Origin: Ustulina deusta
Taxonomy: Eukaryota; Ascomycota; Sordariomycetes; Xylariales; Xylariaceae
Assembly (NCBI GenBank): GCA_023159155.1
Contig: JAJNNX010000066.1
Location: 1-64,000, forward strand
Reading direction: 5' to 3'
DNA: 64,000 nucleotides
Shown here in pieces: positions 51,101 through 61,415 of the stretch; within the stretch, counting starts at the first letter, position 1, and each line of letters starts with the position of its first letter. The notes beneath the pieces are model-generated. The model was given only the letters and a program-made list of their open reading frames with translations, searched no databases and had not been told where the DNA came from. Made by a program: the position numbers and the translations under genes.

Positions 51101-51171
51101 GCTCATCTCAAGAAAATCCGAACTTAAACCCACCAAATTTACTACCACAACACAGAAGACTAATCGACAAG
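48151..51171. other. Intergenic region, about 3 kb, with one LTR scrap
   Basis: No gene is supported. Several short open frames on both strands overlap each other and resemble nothing I know. The only recognisable item is an LTR fragment at about 49525-49601. The segment 50880-51060 is mildly AT-rich. Confidence 0.6.
49525..49601 (+). repeat. Unmutated fragment of the A/B-family LTR
   Basis: About 77 bp match the 3' end of the A/B LTR: a T-rich tract, TAGCTTAGAATCTTTG, TATAGTATTAATA, and the terminus GATTGTGACA. It has not been RIPped and so shows the ancestral LTR end. It is a truncated remnant, too short to be a RIP target. Confidence 0.8.
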
Positions 51172-51446
51172 ATGGGTAATCTTTACTGGTGCTGCGCATG
51201 TAACGCGGACACTCGATTCGACGGTGGAGTGTGCCAGACGTGCGGCCACAACTTCTGTAGTGGCTGTGGCACAGGCCGCAATATGCACCACGGAATAGGT
51301 AGCAGGCCGAATGGGTTGCGGCTCCTTGGCCAGTCGTCGTTTCTTTTTTTGTTCCTTTTTCTAACCGTCCCCTCTCTCTTTTCTTTTATTTAGCCATGCA
51401 CTTGCCTTGTTCCCCACCCCCCCTTTTTATCCCTATTGTATGCTAA
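51172..51446 (+). CDS. Small Cys-rich (CxxC) protein, hypothetical
   Basis: From the ATG at 51172 the product has three closely spaced Cys pairs (CCAC, CQTC, CSGC) in a WCCAC...CQTCGHNFCSGC pattern, like the small zinc-ribbon-like proteins common in ascomycetes. I favour two exons, 51172-51298 and 51394-51446 (59 aa): the intervening 95 bp begin GT, have a CTAAC branch site, a pyrimidine tract and TTTAG. The unspliced reading ends at 51393 with a run of Phe/Leu that looks like translated intron. The function is unknown; metal binding is inferred from the Cys pattern. Confidence 0.55.
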
Positions 51447-51713
51447 TTTAGTTTAAGAAATATGAAGTAGAATCATTAAAGCAGTACTTTGTTCTTACCA
51501 CGCTGCTACATTGGCTTCCCATGCGTCAGTCCGAACCTGACACGGAAACGCGGGGTCGCATTTTCGTGCGGGAGGAGGAGTCGTATATGGGTAGTGGGGT
51601 AGTAGATAGTGGAAAGAGCATGAAACGCTGAATAAAGTGTGTTAATTAGCCTCACCTAATCATGGAGAAGTCAGAATAATGCTGGTGGAAACTGCTGAAA
51701 TACTGCTTTAGTG

Positions 51714-52520
51714 TCAAGAGGCGCTAGAGCTGTAGATTTTGTTTTCATCAGAAACCTCAACCCCTACTTCGAAAGTCTGGGCTGCGAGTAATACCCTGGG
51801 CGACTCGGAGTTTCTTGGGATCTTGGGGTCAAGCGCCATGAGCCCCCACGTTAAAGAGTAGATTCCAAGTTCAAGTAATGTTCCGGCGCTGAGTGCTGTA
51901 TCTCGAAAGCGCGACGCCGCTGGTAGGTTCGGCACATCAAACTTGCGACCGAAATCTGACGACATGCGAAAGACATCACAAATGACCTTGTCTTCATATA
52001 ATGGTTTCTTCAGGGCCTTGAAAAGTGGGCGGTGTTGCAGCTGCATTGCTTCGGCAACGTATACACCCTTCTCCTTTGCCGCTGTAAACATATCCCGGGC
52101 TTCGCGCGCGTTGAGGGCAAACGCTTTCTTGCATAGAACATTCTTGCTGTGAGCGATGGCGTCGAGGCAGTTCTGCCTGTGAAAGAAATGGGGAGTGCCA
52201 ATGTAGACAATATCAACCTCTGAATCTCCACACGCAGCCTCATAAGAGTTGTAGATTGTAGGCTTGCTATTGGGGCAATGTTTTGCGGCAAACGCCTCTC
52301 CTTTAGCCTCCTTAGCCTTTAATGAGGATCTTATTGCTTGGATGACATGTTTTACTACTGCGTCTGGTCGTAAGAGAATGAGATTTTCGACAAATTAGGA
52401 CGAGACTAAACCGGTGGCTATTTTCCAGGCGTGTTAATCTATTAGTCTTGGGCTAAAGTTAGCAAATTTAGGAGGCCGCTTACCAATGATCGCCCACCGA
52501 ACAGTCGGAACCTCTGCCAT
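51714..52520 (-). pseudogene. Broken Gfo/Idh/MocA dehydrogenase (dihydrodiol dehydrogenase-like)
   Basis: Two exons, 52520-52484 and 52417-51714, join through a normal intron to give MAEVPTVRWAIIATGLVSS, the NAD(P)-binding start of a Gfo/Idh/MocA protein. The next codon is TAA (52395-52397) where the family usually has Trp. The frame then stays open with recognisable family sequence: YIGTPHFFH, the VLCKKA version of the usual CEKP motif, and AKEKGVYVAEAM. It ends at 51714 after unrelated residues, so the C-terminal third of a roughly 380-aa protein is missing. The stop, the altered EKP motif and the truncation together indicate a pseudogene. The intact relative at 56875 belongs to a different subfamily. 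Confidence 0.85.
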
Positions 52521-52869
52521 AACATATGCCTCAATAATGCAGAATGGACTAGAAGAAAAGTTAACTTTTGGGAAGATATACCGCTATTCAAAAATAACTT
52601 AAGGAAATATATAGCAATTTTTTGTTTGCATATGGTAACCCCTGGATGCCGGCAATAGGTAACGCTGAGTCTGCAGTGCTTGTTCTATTCATTCCAATAA
52701 AGATTGAGTTGGGCGTGAGTAGGATAGGGTGTCAAGTTGTCTGTATATGACATAAAATCATATAAACTTTCTTTCTAAGTGTTAACATTCCTTACCAGAA
52801 AACATCTAAGAAGCTTAAGTTTTCTTCAGAGTGCTAGTATTCTAGAATCTTGGCCAGAAACCTATCAAA

Positions 52870-52998
52870 ATGTACGCAGGGAGAATTGCCTTGTCAATCT
52901 TGTTGTTACTTTTTGTCTACTTTATACTCATCCCGATTTTCAACTATGTCCTAGACCTGAAACAACTCCGAAGGTTCCCAGCCTACCGCCCTCTCGCT
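52870..52998 (+). pseudogene. Cytochrome P450 N-terminal fragment
   Basis: The ATG at 52870 opens a frame with a hydrophobic membrane anchor (about residues 6-28) followed by DLKQLRRFPAYRPLA, the layout of a microsomal P450 N-terminus just before the Pro-rich hinge. Similarity ends within about 43 codons. No ExxR or heme-binding Cys motif follows on this strand. A fragment; function lost. Confidence 0.55.
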
Positions 52999-53105
52999 AG
53001 CGTGCGAGTTTGCTCTCAGCCTGCAATATTGCCTACTCGGTATCCCCATCGATCCTTGGAGATCGCGGCTCGCTGCGGGTAGAGGCGATGCAACGTTCAC
53101 TTGTT

Positions 53106-53226
53106 GGTTGCTTCGAGACGAAGCTGGGAAAGTGGGCTGATTGACCGGGAATATAGTCATTCGCGATCCAAGCACCCCTGTTTGTCCCGGGGATTGTAGG
53201 GGGTAGTAAAAAGGTGAGATAACACA
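53106..53226 (-). pseudogene. Possible P450 C-terminal scrap, opposite strand
   Basis: The minus-strand reading contains FLLPPTIPGTNR then GAWIANDYIPG, which resembles the P450 segment after the K-helix (RLxPP ... xYIPG). Flanking sequence does not continue the match and no heme motif is seen. Its orientation is opposite to the N-terminal fragment at 52870, so the locus may have been rearranged. This could be chance. Confidence 0.3.
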
Positions 53227-53896
53227 GAACGGGCTGATCAGGACGCGAAGATGGTTTTTGCCCTTTTAGATGAGAAGGGTAAGTGACAGTGGGCGTTGGT
53301 TCTTTGCAGGAGTATCCCGACCCCTGCACCCCCAGGGTCATCAACCATCGAGCCAAGGGTGTCTTGTGGGGTGCCGAGCGTTGTGCCGTCATGTAGGTTC
53401 GCAAATTCGAGAGCGCCGGATGGTGGAACGCTCGTGGTGGACATGTATTCCGATCCCTCCCCACTTCGAGGCAATAATTCCCCGCGATGCATTGACATTG
53501 ACCTGGCTGCGAGTCAGAAACCTGGGGAAGCGAAACGAGGCTGCCGGGATCAAGGGTGGTATACCCCTGGTCCGACTTACTAGCTTCCATCATGTCTTTA
53601 GCCGGCGCGATCAACTTGGCGGCACCTCAAGCACAAGCGAACAGACGGGTCAGTTGAAGGATCGTAGTTGCAGAGTGATTATTTATAAGGATGTTGTCGC
53701 CGGCTACTTTGGCAGCATGATATACGAATCCGAATGGATAGATGATCAGCCACCACGGAACCACATCCTCCAACCCCTAGAACCCATCGCTATCAGGACT
53801 TTGACCTCGCCCATCATTCTTCCGTTGCATATTTTCGTTATATAGCACGACACCAATATAACTGCATGAGAAAGAATCATGTTGGCCTAACCCTCC

Positions 53897-55540
53897 ATGC
53901 ACGACGTGAAGCCAGACACGCAGCATCTCGAGACGCAGTCTGATGAGTCGCTACCTCCCGATGTCCTCGAGCAACTAGATTCCATTGAACAGACAAAGGC
54001 CGGCCTATACTCATGGCTCGTCACGGCGACGGCTGATTTGGGTGGTCTTTTGTTCGGATATGACACGGGTATTATCGCCGCCGTTTTGGTATGCATCGGA
54101 TCTGATCTCGGCCACAGCCTAAGCTCGAATGAGAAGGAACTCATTACGTCTATCACTTCAGGTGGTGCATTATTCGGTGCCATATTTGCTGGTCTGACTG
54201 CCGATCAGTATGGACGCAAGAGCGCCATCTATATCGGCTGTATCCTCTTCGTTTTTGGTGCAATTTTGCAGGCGGCAGCCTTTTCTATCGCCCAGATGAC
54301 TGTAGGACGACTGATTGTCGGCTTTGGTGTTGGTTCGGCCGCTGCCATCGTTCCTCTTTACATTGCCGAGGTGTCGCCTTCCAAATACCGTGGCCGCATG
54401 ATCGGCCTCGATAATATGTCTATCACTGGTGTCCAACTCGTATCATACGGCATTGGTGCTGCATTTGCCTATGTGACTAGCGGCTGGCGATATATGGTAG
54501 GCGGTGGTGCTATCCCGGCCATTATCCTCGCGATACTGCTGCTTTTCTGCCCGGAGTCTCCCCGACAGTTGATCTACCACGACAAGCCTGAAGAAGCCGC
54601 CAAAGTCATCCGAAAGATCTACCCCAATGGTACAGGCCAGCAAGTTGCAGACAAGATCAAGCATATAACATACCACGTCCAGCTCGCCAAGGCCATCAAC
54701 GCAGGTAAGTCTCGCTGGTGGATCATCAAGCAACTCTACGTCGTTCCCGCCAATTTATACTCCTTGATTACCGCCTGCGGTCTCATGGCCATTTCGCAAC
54801 TAGCTGGTTTCAATGCTCTTGTTTACTACAGCCCTTTAGTATTCCCATTGGTATGTCACAGTTCCAACCCCATATCTCAACTTAGGTAGCATGCCTAACA
54901 AAATTTGTTCGCAGGTGGGGTTTGTCCTGTGGCTGTAGGCACCATTATTGCCAGAGTCAACTTCATCTTCACTTTCGTCAACCTCTTACTTGTTGACCGA
55001 ATCGGACGGCGCCGTATCCTTCTGTGCACAGTGCAGTTCATGGGCTTTGCTCTCATCCCCGCCGCGGTCGCATTCCTCTACATCCCAATTAAACACGATC
55101 TGACCCTCGAGCCGGATACCGTGATCGGCTGGCCTGCCAAGCTGGTGTTGGCATCCGTGGTCGTGTATGTCGCATTTTACTCTTCTGGCATTGGCAACAC
55201 CGCGTGGCTCTCAAGCGAGCTTTTCTCCATGGAGGTCCGTTCAATGGGCACTATGATGATGACTTGCACTTGCTGGGGGTCCAATATTATTATTGCGTCG
55301 ACTTTCCTGACCCAACTAGAGAATACAACTGCATCAGGAACCTACGGGTTCTACGCTGCTATCTGTCTACTCGGTTACGTAGCTATTTATTTCTGTTACC
55401 CAGAAGTGGCGGGCATGACTCTGGAGGATATCACAAGGGTTTTCACCCATGGATTTGGCGTTAAGGAGGCCAGCCTTATTCAGAAACAAATGAAAGCTGA
55501 GATGAATGCGGCTGCTGGCCAAGAGACCGCACATGTGTGA
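53897..55540 (+). CDS. MFS sugar/inositol-type transporter, frame broken at exon junction
   Basis: Exon 1 is 53897-54850 with the usual donor GTATGT. It has family marks GYDTG (54-58), the DxxGRK loop, and PESPR (219-223). Exon 2 from 54915 reads V G F V and then hits TAG, while the rest of the transporter (PVAVGTII, DRIGRR, the last five helices) continues in another frame to 55540. Relative to the family about 4 nt are missing between TTTGT and CCT. Using a poorer donor GTCACA four bases downstream (54855) would restore the frame with the same protein length (LVCGVCPVAV). The sequence is closest to the myo-inositol transporter group. It imports a sugar or polyol across the plasma membrane if functional. 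Confidence 0.8.
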
Positions 55541-56874
55541 AATATCGTCTTGTTAGTCGAGGGTTAAGTTTGGGTATTAGGTGAATGGTCATATCTCTAA
55601 GCTTTAGAACATTATCCTCCTATAGTTATCGTGGTATGTGGAAAATGAGGTCCTTTTAAATTCTTCGGGGTTGTTCTTAATCTTTCCCTGTTTATGCGAG
55701 TTACTCAATTCCGTTAAAGCCCGTACTCGATGATTACTAGAGTATTATAATTCATATCAATAAATTATTGTTTCAAGTAAATATGCCGTGATAATGACAG
55801 TCCCGAGCTTTACAATAATAGCGTTGTACTGTTGCGCTCCAGCGACCACATAACACAAGGCTCCGGATTAAATTCTCAATTCGTATAAAATCCACGCCTA
55901 CAAAGAAAAAGAAGATATATTTGGGGTTGTTATAGGGTCAACATGGTCATAGCACTAGCGGCCTCGCTGTGACTGTATGTATCTGCGACAATATATACTC
56001 GATCTAAGTAAGTACTCCAATTTTTTATAGTATGTGCAGTAAGATGATTTATATACCCCAAATTCAAGGAGATAGAAAATCATCATTCAGAGATAACCGA
56101 TGTTTACCTAGGTACTGGTAATAGTAGATAATCTAACCTCCACTTCAACCTGAACGCCTCGTGTACTGCTAGATTTACTGAGTCTGGGGTACTCCTCCGG
56201 GGGGGGTCTGTTGTGGAGCACCCTAGGTAGACTGACGGTCACTTACCCCAGAATATACCCCGCACGGGAAGCCCGCGTTCGGTGCAGTGAGAGTGGGGCA
56301 TCAATTAAGTGGAGCGGTTCCAATGCCGGTTCCACATGGGTGTGACGAAAATTGCCCTTTTCAGGGGCTCGGGGCCCAGGCAAGAATTTCCTCTTTTGAC
56401 AGTAATATGTGGTTCGCGATCAATCCATCTACCTAAAAAGTCGAAAGCGGTAACCCCTTCCTGTATACCGCCTGTTCTTGCACTGTCTCCCACGCCCCGT
56501 CAGACCGAGACCGCACTTGTCCCCCGTCTCCCTGCCTCTCAGTCTCCTGAACGCCATCGCTCTCATGTGGCTGTCAATTCGCGGGGTTCTGCAGCAATGC
56601 AAGCCCCCGTGTAGCATCGACTGCTCCGGCTCCGGCTCGGCAGCGTGTTTCCTGCAGCATCCTGGAGAGACCGTAGGGGAGCGAGGAAAAACTCGCAGGC
56701 CGAGGAACGGATCATGCTCGTGTGTGCGAAATATATCTATCCTCCTTCTAAATCCTCCTCGGATGTTTTCAACGTCTTCTATTCCATCTTTTATTCGAAA
56801 TTGACTGGTCAATACCACGTCTTTCAACATCCACCGCCACTGCCGCCATCACGATCCAAGTGTAGTAGAGGAAA
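55541..56874. other. Intergenic region
   Basis: About 1.3 kb between the transporter and the dehydrogenase, both on the plus strand. No supported gene, repeat or RNA is visible. A G-run lies at about 56198-56206. It should include the promoter of the dehydrogenase gene. Confidence 0.6.
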
Positions 56875-58070
56875 ATGTCCCAGCGCAAGCTCAAAATCGC
56901 CTGTGCTGGCCTCGGCCGCATGGGTGCCCGCCACGCCCTGAACTTCGCCAACCGCACTCCTCGCGCCGATCTCGTCGCTGCTTTCACCCCGGATCCCAAG
57001 GAGAAGGCGTGGGCGGCGACCGCGCTGCCGACTACCACTGTTTACCTCGACTACGACGAGATGCTCAAGCACCCGGGCCTTGAGGCCGTTGTAATAGCCA
57101 CCGTTACAACGGCACACGCAGAACAGGCCATTAAGGCTATTCAGGCAGACAAGCATGTCCTGTGCGAAAAACCATTGAGCACAAGTGTGGAAATTGTGAG
57201 TACCTCTTCTCGCCTAGACGTTTCACCTCCCTGCCACTTCTCACGCTCGACCGACCTAAAAAAATAAAAAATAAAATAAAAAAAAGACGTGGCCGAATGC
57301 TAACCGTGGCTCCTTCTTTCGAGGAATAGTCACAATCAGTCGTTGACGCTGCACAAAAAAAGCCACATCTAAAAGTCATGTGCGGCTTCTCTAGGCGATT
57401 CGACGCTTCATACAGACAGGCCTATGAGCGCATGGACCAGGGTGCCATAGGGCGAGCTTCTGTGCTTCGCAGTCAGACATGCGACAAGCTTGACCCCTCT
57501 GGTTTCTTCGTCGCCTACGCCGAATTCAGTGGCGGCATCTTCGTCGACTGTAACATTCACGATATAGACTTGGCGTTATGGTACTTCGGCCAAGACAGCG
57601 TCGTGAAGAGCGTGGTGGCCATGGGCATCACAGCCGTGCAGCCCGAGCTGCGCCGCCACAAGGACGTTGACAACGGTGTTGGTATTGTCGAGTTCTGGGG
57701 GGGCAGGATCGCCTACTTTTACAGCAGTCGTATGATGGCTGCTGGTCAGCACGACATGACTGAGATCATCGGCACTGAGGGCAAGCTGTCTGTCAACACC
57801 AACCCCCAGGGCACGCTAGTCGAGATGCACGAGCCCCAAGGCGTACGGCGCGAGATCCCCTCGGACTACTACGGACGCTTCGAGCACGCTTTCGTCACTG
57901 AGGCTAATGAGTTCACTGCTGCCTGCCTTGATAACACAAAGCTGCCCTTCAAGCTGTCTGGTGCAGTGCAGGCGGTCCAGATCGGTTGTGCTCTCCAGGA
58001 GAGCTTGAACTCTGGACAGAAGATCCATTTCGACGAGACTGGACGACGTATTGAGACTCCCAAGTTATAG
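56875..58070 (+). CDS. Gfo/Idh/MocA oxidoreductase, inositol 2-dehydrogenase-like
   Basis: Two exons, 56875-57195 and 57330-58070, with a GTGAGT donor and phase-0 join; 353 aa. The N-terminal Rossmann motif is AGLGRMGARHA (11-21). The conserved EKP is at 98-100 with K99, and the catalytic Asp/His pair lies in FVDCNIHDID (D180, H184). The length is normal for bacterial-type myo-inositol 2-dehydrogenases and related polyol dehydrogenases, which oxidise a ring hydroxyl using NAD+. The start is the ATG in GAAAATG. It follows an inositol-type transporter on the same strand, suggesting a polyol-use pair, but substrate assignment is inference. No sign of decay. Confidence 0.88.
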
Positions 58071-59820
58071 CGTCTGCATACCCCTAAGCTCTCAATTTTT
58101 CCCAAAATTCTAATGATAGTTAGAGTCCACGCGTAGCAGGTCTGCTATTACTGGCATCGGCATAATCTAGTGAGTAAGAATGAACAACTAAGGATAAATT
58201 CTATATATATGCCCTCGCAATACTTGTTCGATAGTATGTCATCTTACGTGCTGGGCTAAACGAGTAGTTTCTAGTGCAAAAACACCATCACTGGATTCCT
58301 CCCTCGGTGCCCCGAATGCCACCCGCCATCGGCGCATATAACCATAATGTTAACCCTTAAATCAACCTTAATAACAGTTGAATTGCATCTTGACAAGAAA
58401 TTCAGTCCGATCTTTGTTAAAAGACTGCACTACTAGTTGAATGACTAAGAGATAAACATAAATCTTGCCGCCGCTATTTTCTGAACACCGAAACGAAATT
58501 GGCTGACATCACTAACAGAAATGAACCCCCGATAGTGACATTAGATGTCAACACGTAATTCTCAGCTACTAGTGGTGATAGTGAATATATCACAAACAAG
58601 GCTGTGAGGGAGGCAACAATACTGACTGGGTTGGGAGGTGACTGAGCGGGCCCCTAGAGATCCTAGATAGTGAAGTGATATTTGAATAATTCGCGATTAT
58701 ATGTCGAATCACACATAAGGTATCATTGAGCCTAAATAGATGGCAATAAATATATCATTGATAACTTTTGCAGCTTGATAACGACTTGGAGCAACACACA
58801 ACTCAATTGGTATATGATTTCTATACTCAACCGAAGATAATGGCAGGCGCGCAGCGCTAGGTCAACTGCTTCGTCACTGTAAGTCTCGAGATTTGCATCA
58901 ACGACTCGTAACTTTACAGCCTATTGGCCTTTTGATCACGAAATTTCCTTCGCGTCGCAGCTCGCCATTCCATCATTGTGGAGAGAAAGAGGTAAAGTGG
59001 TTGTTTTCCTTTTTTTGGGGGGGGTTTTCGGGGTCCGCATGTGGAACTAATAGGGACCAAAGTCGTCATCTGTGACCAAAGAGAGCACACAACCCACAAG
59101 GCCTCAGTATGCTGTTTCATTGTCTCAAAAGCCTCTTTCTTTATAATTGACAGCGTGGCTCATAGGACACGTTGAGGTTAAAAGTGTCGTTGGTAATTAG
59201 TATACAAGAAAATATCCTTTCTTGGTGAGCTGCTGCCTTTGTTCTCTCGTCTCTGCCCCTGTCCGAAACCCTAATGCCTGTACTGCATCCACTACCTTCA
59301 GCCCAGTCACTATGCGATGACAATCTGCCCATTATGATACGCCTCCAGCTACGCGGTTCTTCCGTGTGCCTGCCACGAAAGCACTGGTTTGACACAAAAG
59401 CTCCTCTTGTTGGTCCCAACTACTTCCCTCTTGTCTCGAAAGGCGTAGCCTTACCAAGCTGAAATGGCAATCGATCTCTTGGCTCGATTTGCCAATATGA
59501 TTGCTGGCGAGTCTGAATGGTTCGAAGCGCTGTTGGCGCTGCTCCAGGAAGCAAGAAGTGGGTTGTGCTGACGGTAGGCAACTTACGTATCTGAATACCC
59601 AGTGAGCGTAGAAGCCGGGTCGCCTGAGTGGTTGCATATTGAGCCGGATAAAGTTTTCCCTCTGAGTAGCCTTTAATTACTAGCACACAGTGAAATCGGC
59701 GGATGCTCAAGTCGAAGCCAGTCAAGCCATGCTTCGTTTAACCCCTTATCAGTGTCACAGGCACCCGGTATTCGCCCACTGTCAATCGCATAAGGGAAAT
59801 CGGCCCGGTTCATCCGTATA
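58071..59820. other. Intergenic region, about 1.75 kb
   Basis: No supported gene. A minus-strand segment (about 59725-59588) is open and ends at a good-looking GTAAGT, but it begins after a stop without an ATG and resembles no family I know, so it is left out. A G-run occurs at about 59019-59026. Confidence 0.55.
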
Positions 59821-60753
59821 TCAGTAATACTTTATCTTGGGCAAGGCTGCAATTCGAGCACTCCTGCGTAGTGCGACTGGGCGACTTGGCGAACGTGACG
59901 AACCGTTTTTCCGCGTTGGTTGCGCTTTGGTCGGTTCTCCAATCTTTTTAGTTGCTATTTGCTGAGATAGAGGTGCCTGGACACATTTCTTCGAATTTGC
60001 GCGCTCATATTCATGCTCTATATCGGGTCTCTTCCGCTTGGAAGCTCTTGGCTCGGATTTGGCTGCAACTGTAACTTCTCCAGGAGGCGCTCGGGTGATA
60101 GACGGGAGGTTTGTTTCGATGGGGCTTGTAGAGGTTGAAGGCGGTGTTAAACGTTGCGATGAAGTATTATTATCAGCCACACGTGGGGAAACTTTCTCCG
60201 CCAGTAGTTAGTAGCTGAAAGTGCCGGCTAAGAACATATATAGGAATATCAAAGAAGTCGACGTACGTTCTTGACGAGTTGCGGAAATCCAGGCTTCAAT
60301 GTACCGTGTTTTCCTCGCCCAGCGAAAATATACCCTGTCTATCTCAGCCTGTCGAATCATCGAGGGGCTTTCAGGGTCTATCACGATCGGGGGGAACGGG
60401 TATTTCGCGTTATATAAGAGAGAGTACTTCTCATGGAAGAATCGCTCTTTTTCCTCCCAATAATCTGGATTGTCCATGTCGTGTAAATGGCTGCCGCTGT
60501 CGCGAAACCGGACATCATTCTGCCCAGCGATGTATAGTTCGTCATTGCGCAGAATTCGGCGTCCTTCAGCTCCAAAACAATTGTAGAGGCCACGCATGTA
60601 AAATAGGACCGATTTTTTTGCCTCCTCAAGTCGGACAGCAGGCGGGACCACAATAGTTGATTTTGACGATTCCGACGAGGAGAAGAAAGAGGAGAAACGG
60701 GATCCGTCGCTGGGCAGCTGCGCGACGTTCTCTTCAGTGAGAGCCATTGCCAT
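59821..60753 (-). CDS. Hypothetical basic-tailed protein
   Basis: Two exons, 60753-60267 and 60191-59821, joined across a 75-bp intron (GTACGT donor, TACTAAC branch, AAAG acceptor); 285 aa. The start chosen is ATGGCAATGGCT; an in-frame ATG 30 codons upstream would add a hydrophobic stretch but lies near the likely 5' UTR. The N-terminal half is acidic and aromatic (NPDYWEEKERFF). The C-terminal half is rich in Ser, Pro and basic residues, with KRKRP as a possible nuclear signal. I recognise no domain. The function is unknown; the splice sites and continuous frame are the main support. Confidence 0.6.
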
Positions 60754-61415
60754 TGAAAATAAAATGTATGGAAAGACAACAAGAAGTGTATTGTTTAGTG
60801 AGGGAAAGGTGTGGATACTCAATGTTTTGCAGAAACACACCATATATGTAAGGAGGCCAGTTCAGCGCGCCAGTCCACGAGACTCGATTGGTTAGACGAT
60901 TCTACCTGTAGCCTGTAGCGTGTCTAACGCAGTGGACAGTGTCTTTTCAACAACCCCACGGAGGACACAAGAACGGAATGTTGACACCCAACGGTCAAGA
61001 GACCTAGCAGCAAATCTAGATAGCCAATTAAAAAAAACATTTACATCGGACAACGGGTTCTTGTACAGCTAGAGCTATTGGTTATATTGGATGTCCGACA
61101 GTATCTTGTCTCTAGTGAACGTCGGTGGATAATATGCAAGGGATGCCTAGGCTTGTGCTCTCTACCTTGTACGCTTCCACACGAGTTATAGCGCTTAGGC
61201 CTATGATTCGAAATAAATGATCCTTCTCCTCACACCACTCTTGCCGCGTCTCAAGGGATGCAATGTTTGCCTTCATTGTAGTACATATACCTATTCCATA
61301 CTGATGGTGCCAAACATTGGCTTCAAGGAGATGTATAAAAGACTAGTTCGATCCATCCCCCCATTAGAATATGGCTAAGTAAGTTGGGCTTTGCGGAAAC
61401 AACCAAATTCACAAG
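60754..61415. other. Intergenic, divergent spacer
   Basis: The spacer between the minus-strand hypothetical gene and the plus-strand FHA kinase. It may hold both promoters. Nothing else recognised. Confidence 0.5.

Noticed and set aside
53033..53845. Long overlapping frames on both strands as genes
   Set aside because: Only a short P450-like patch is recognisable; the plus-strand frame looks like its shadow.
55541..56874. Several 90-130 codon frames on both strands
   Set aside because: They overlap in all frames, lack ATG context, introns or domains, and probably reflect GC-rich non-coding DNA.
59588..59725. Minus-strand coding-like exon ending in GTAAGT
   Set aside because: It begins after an in-frame stop without an ATG, has no matching next exon and no recognised family.
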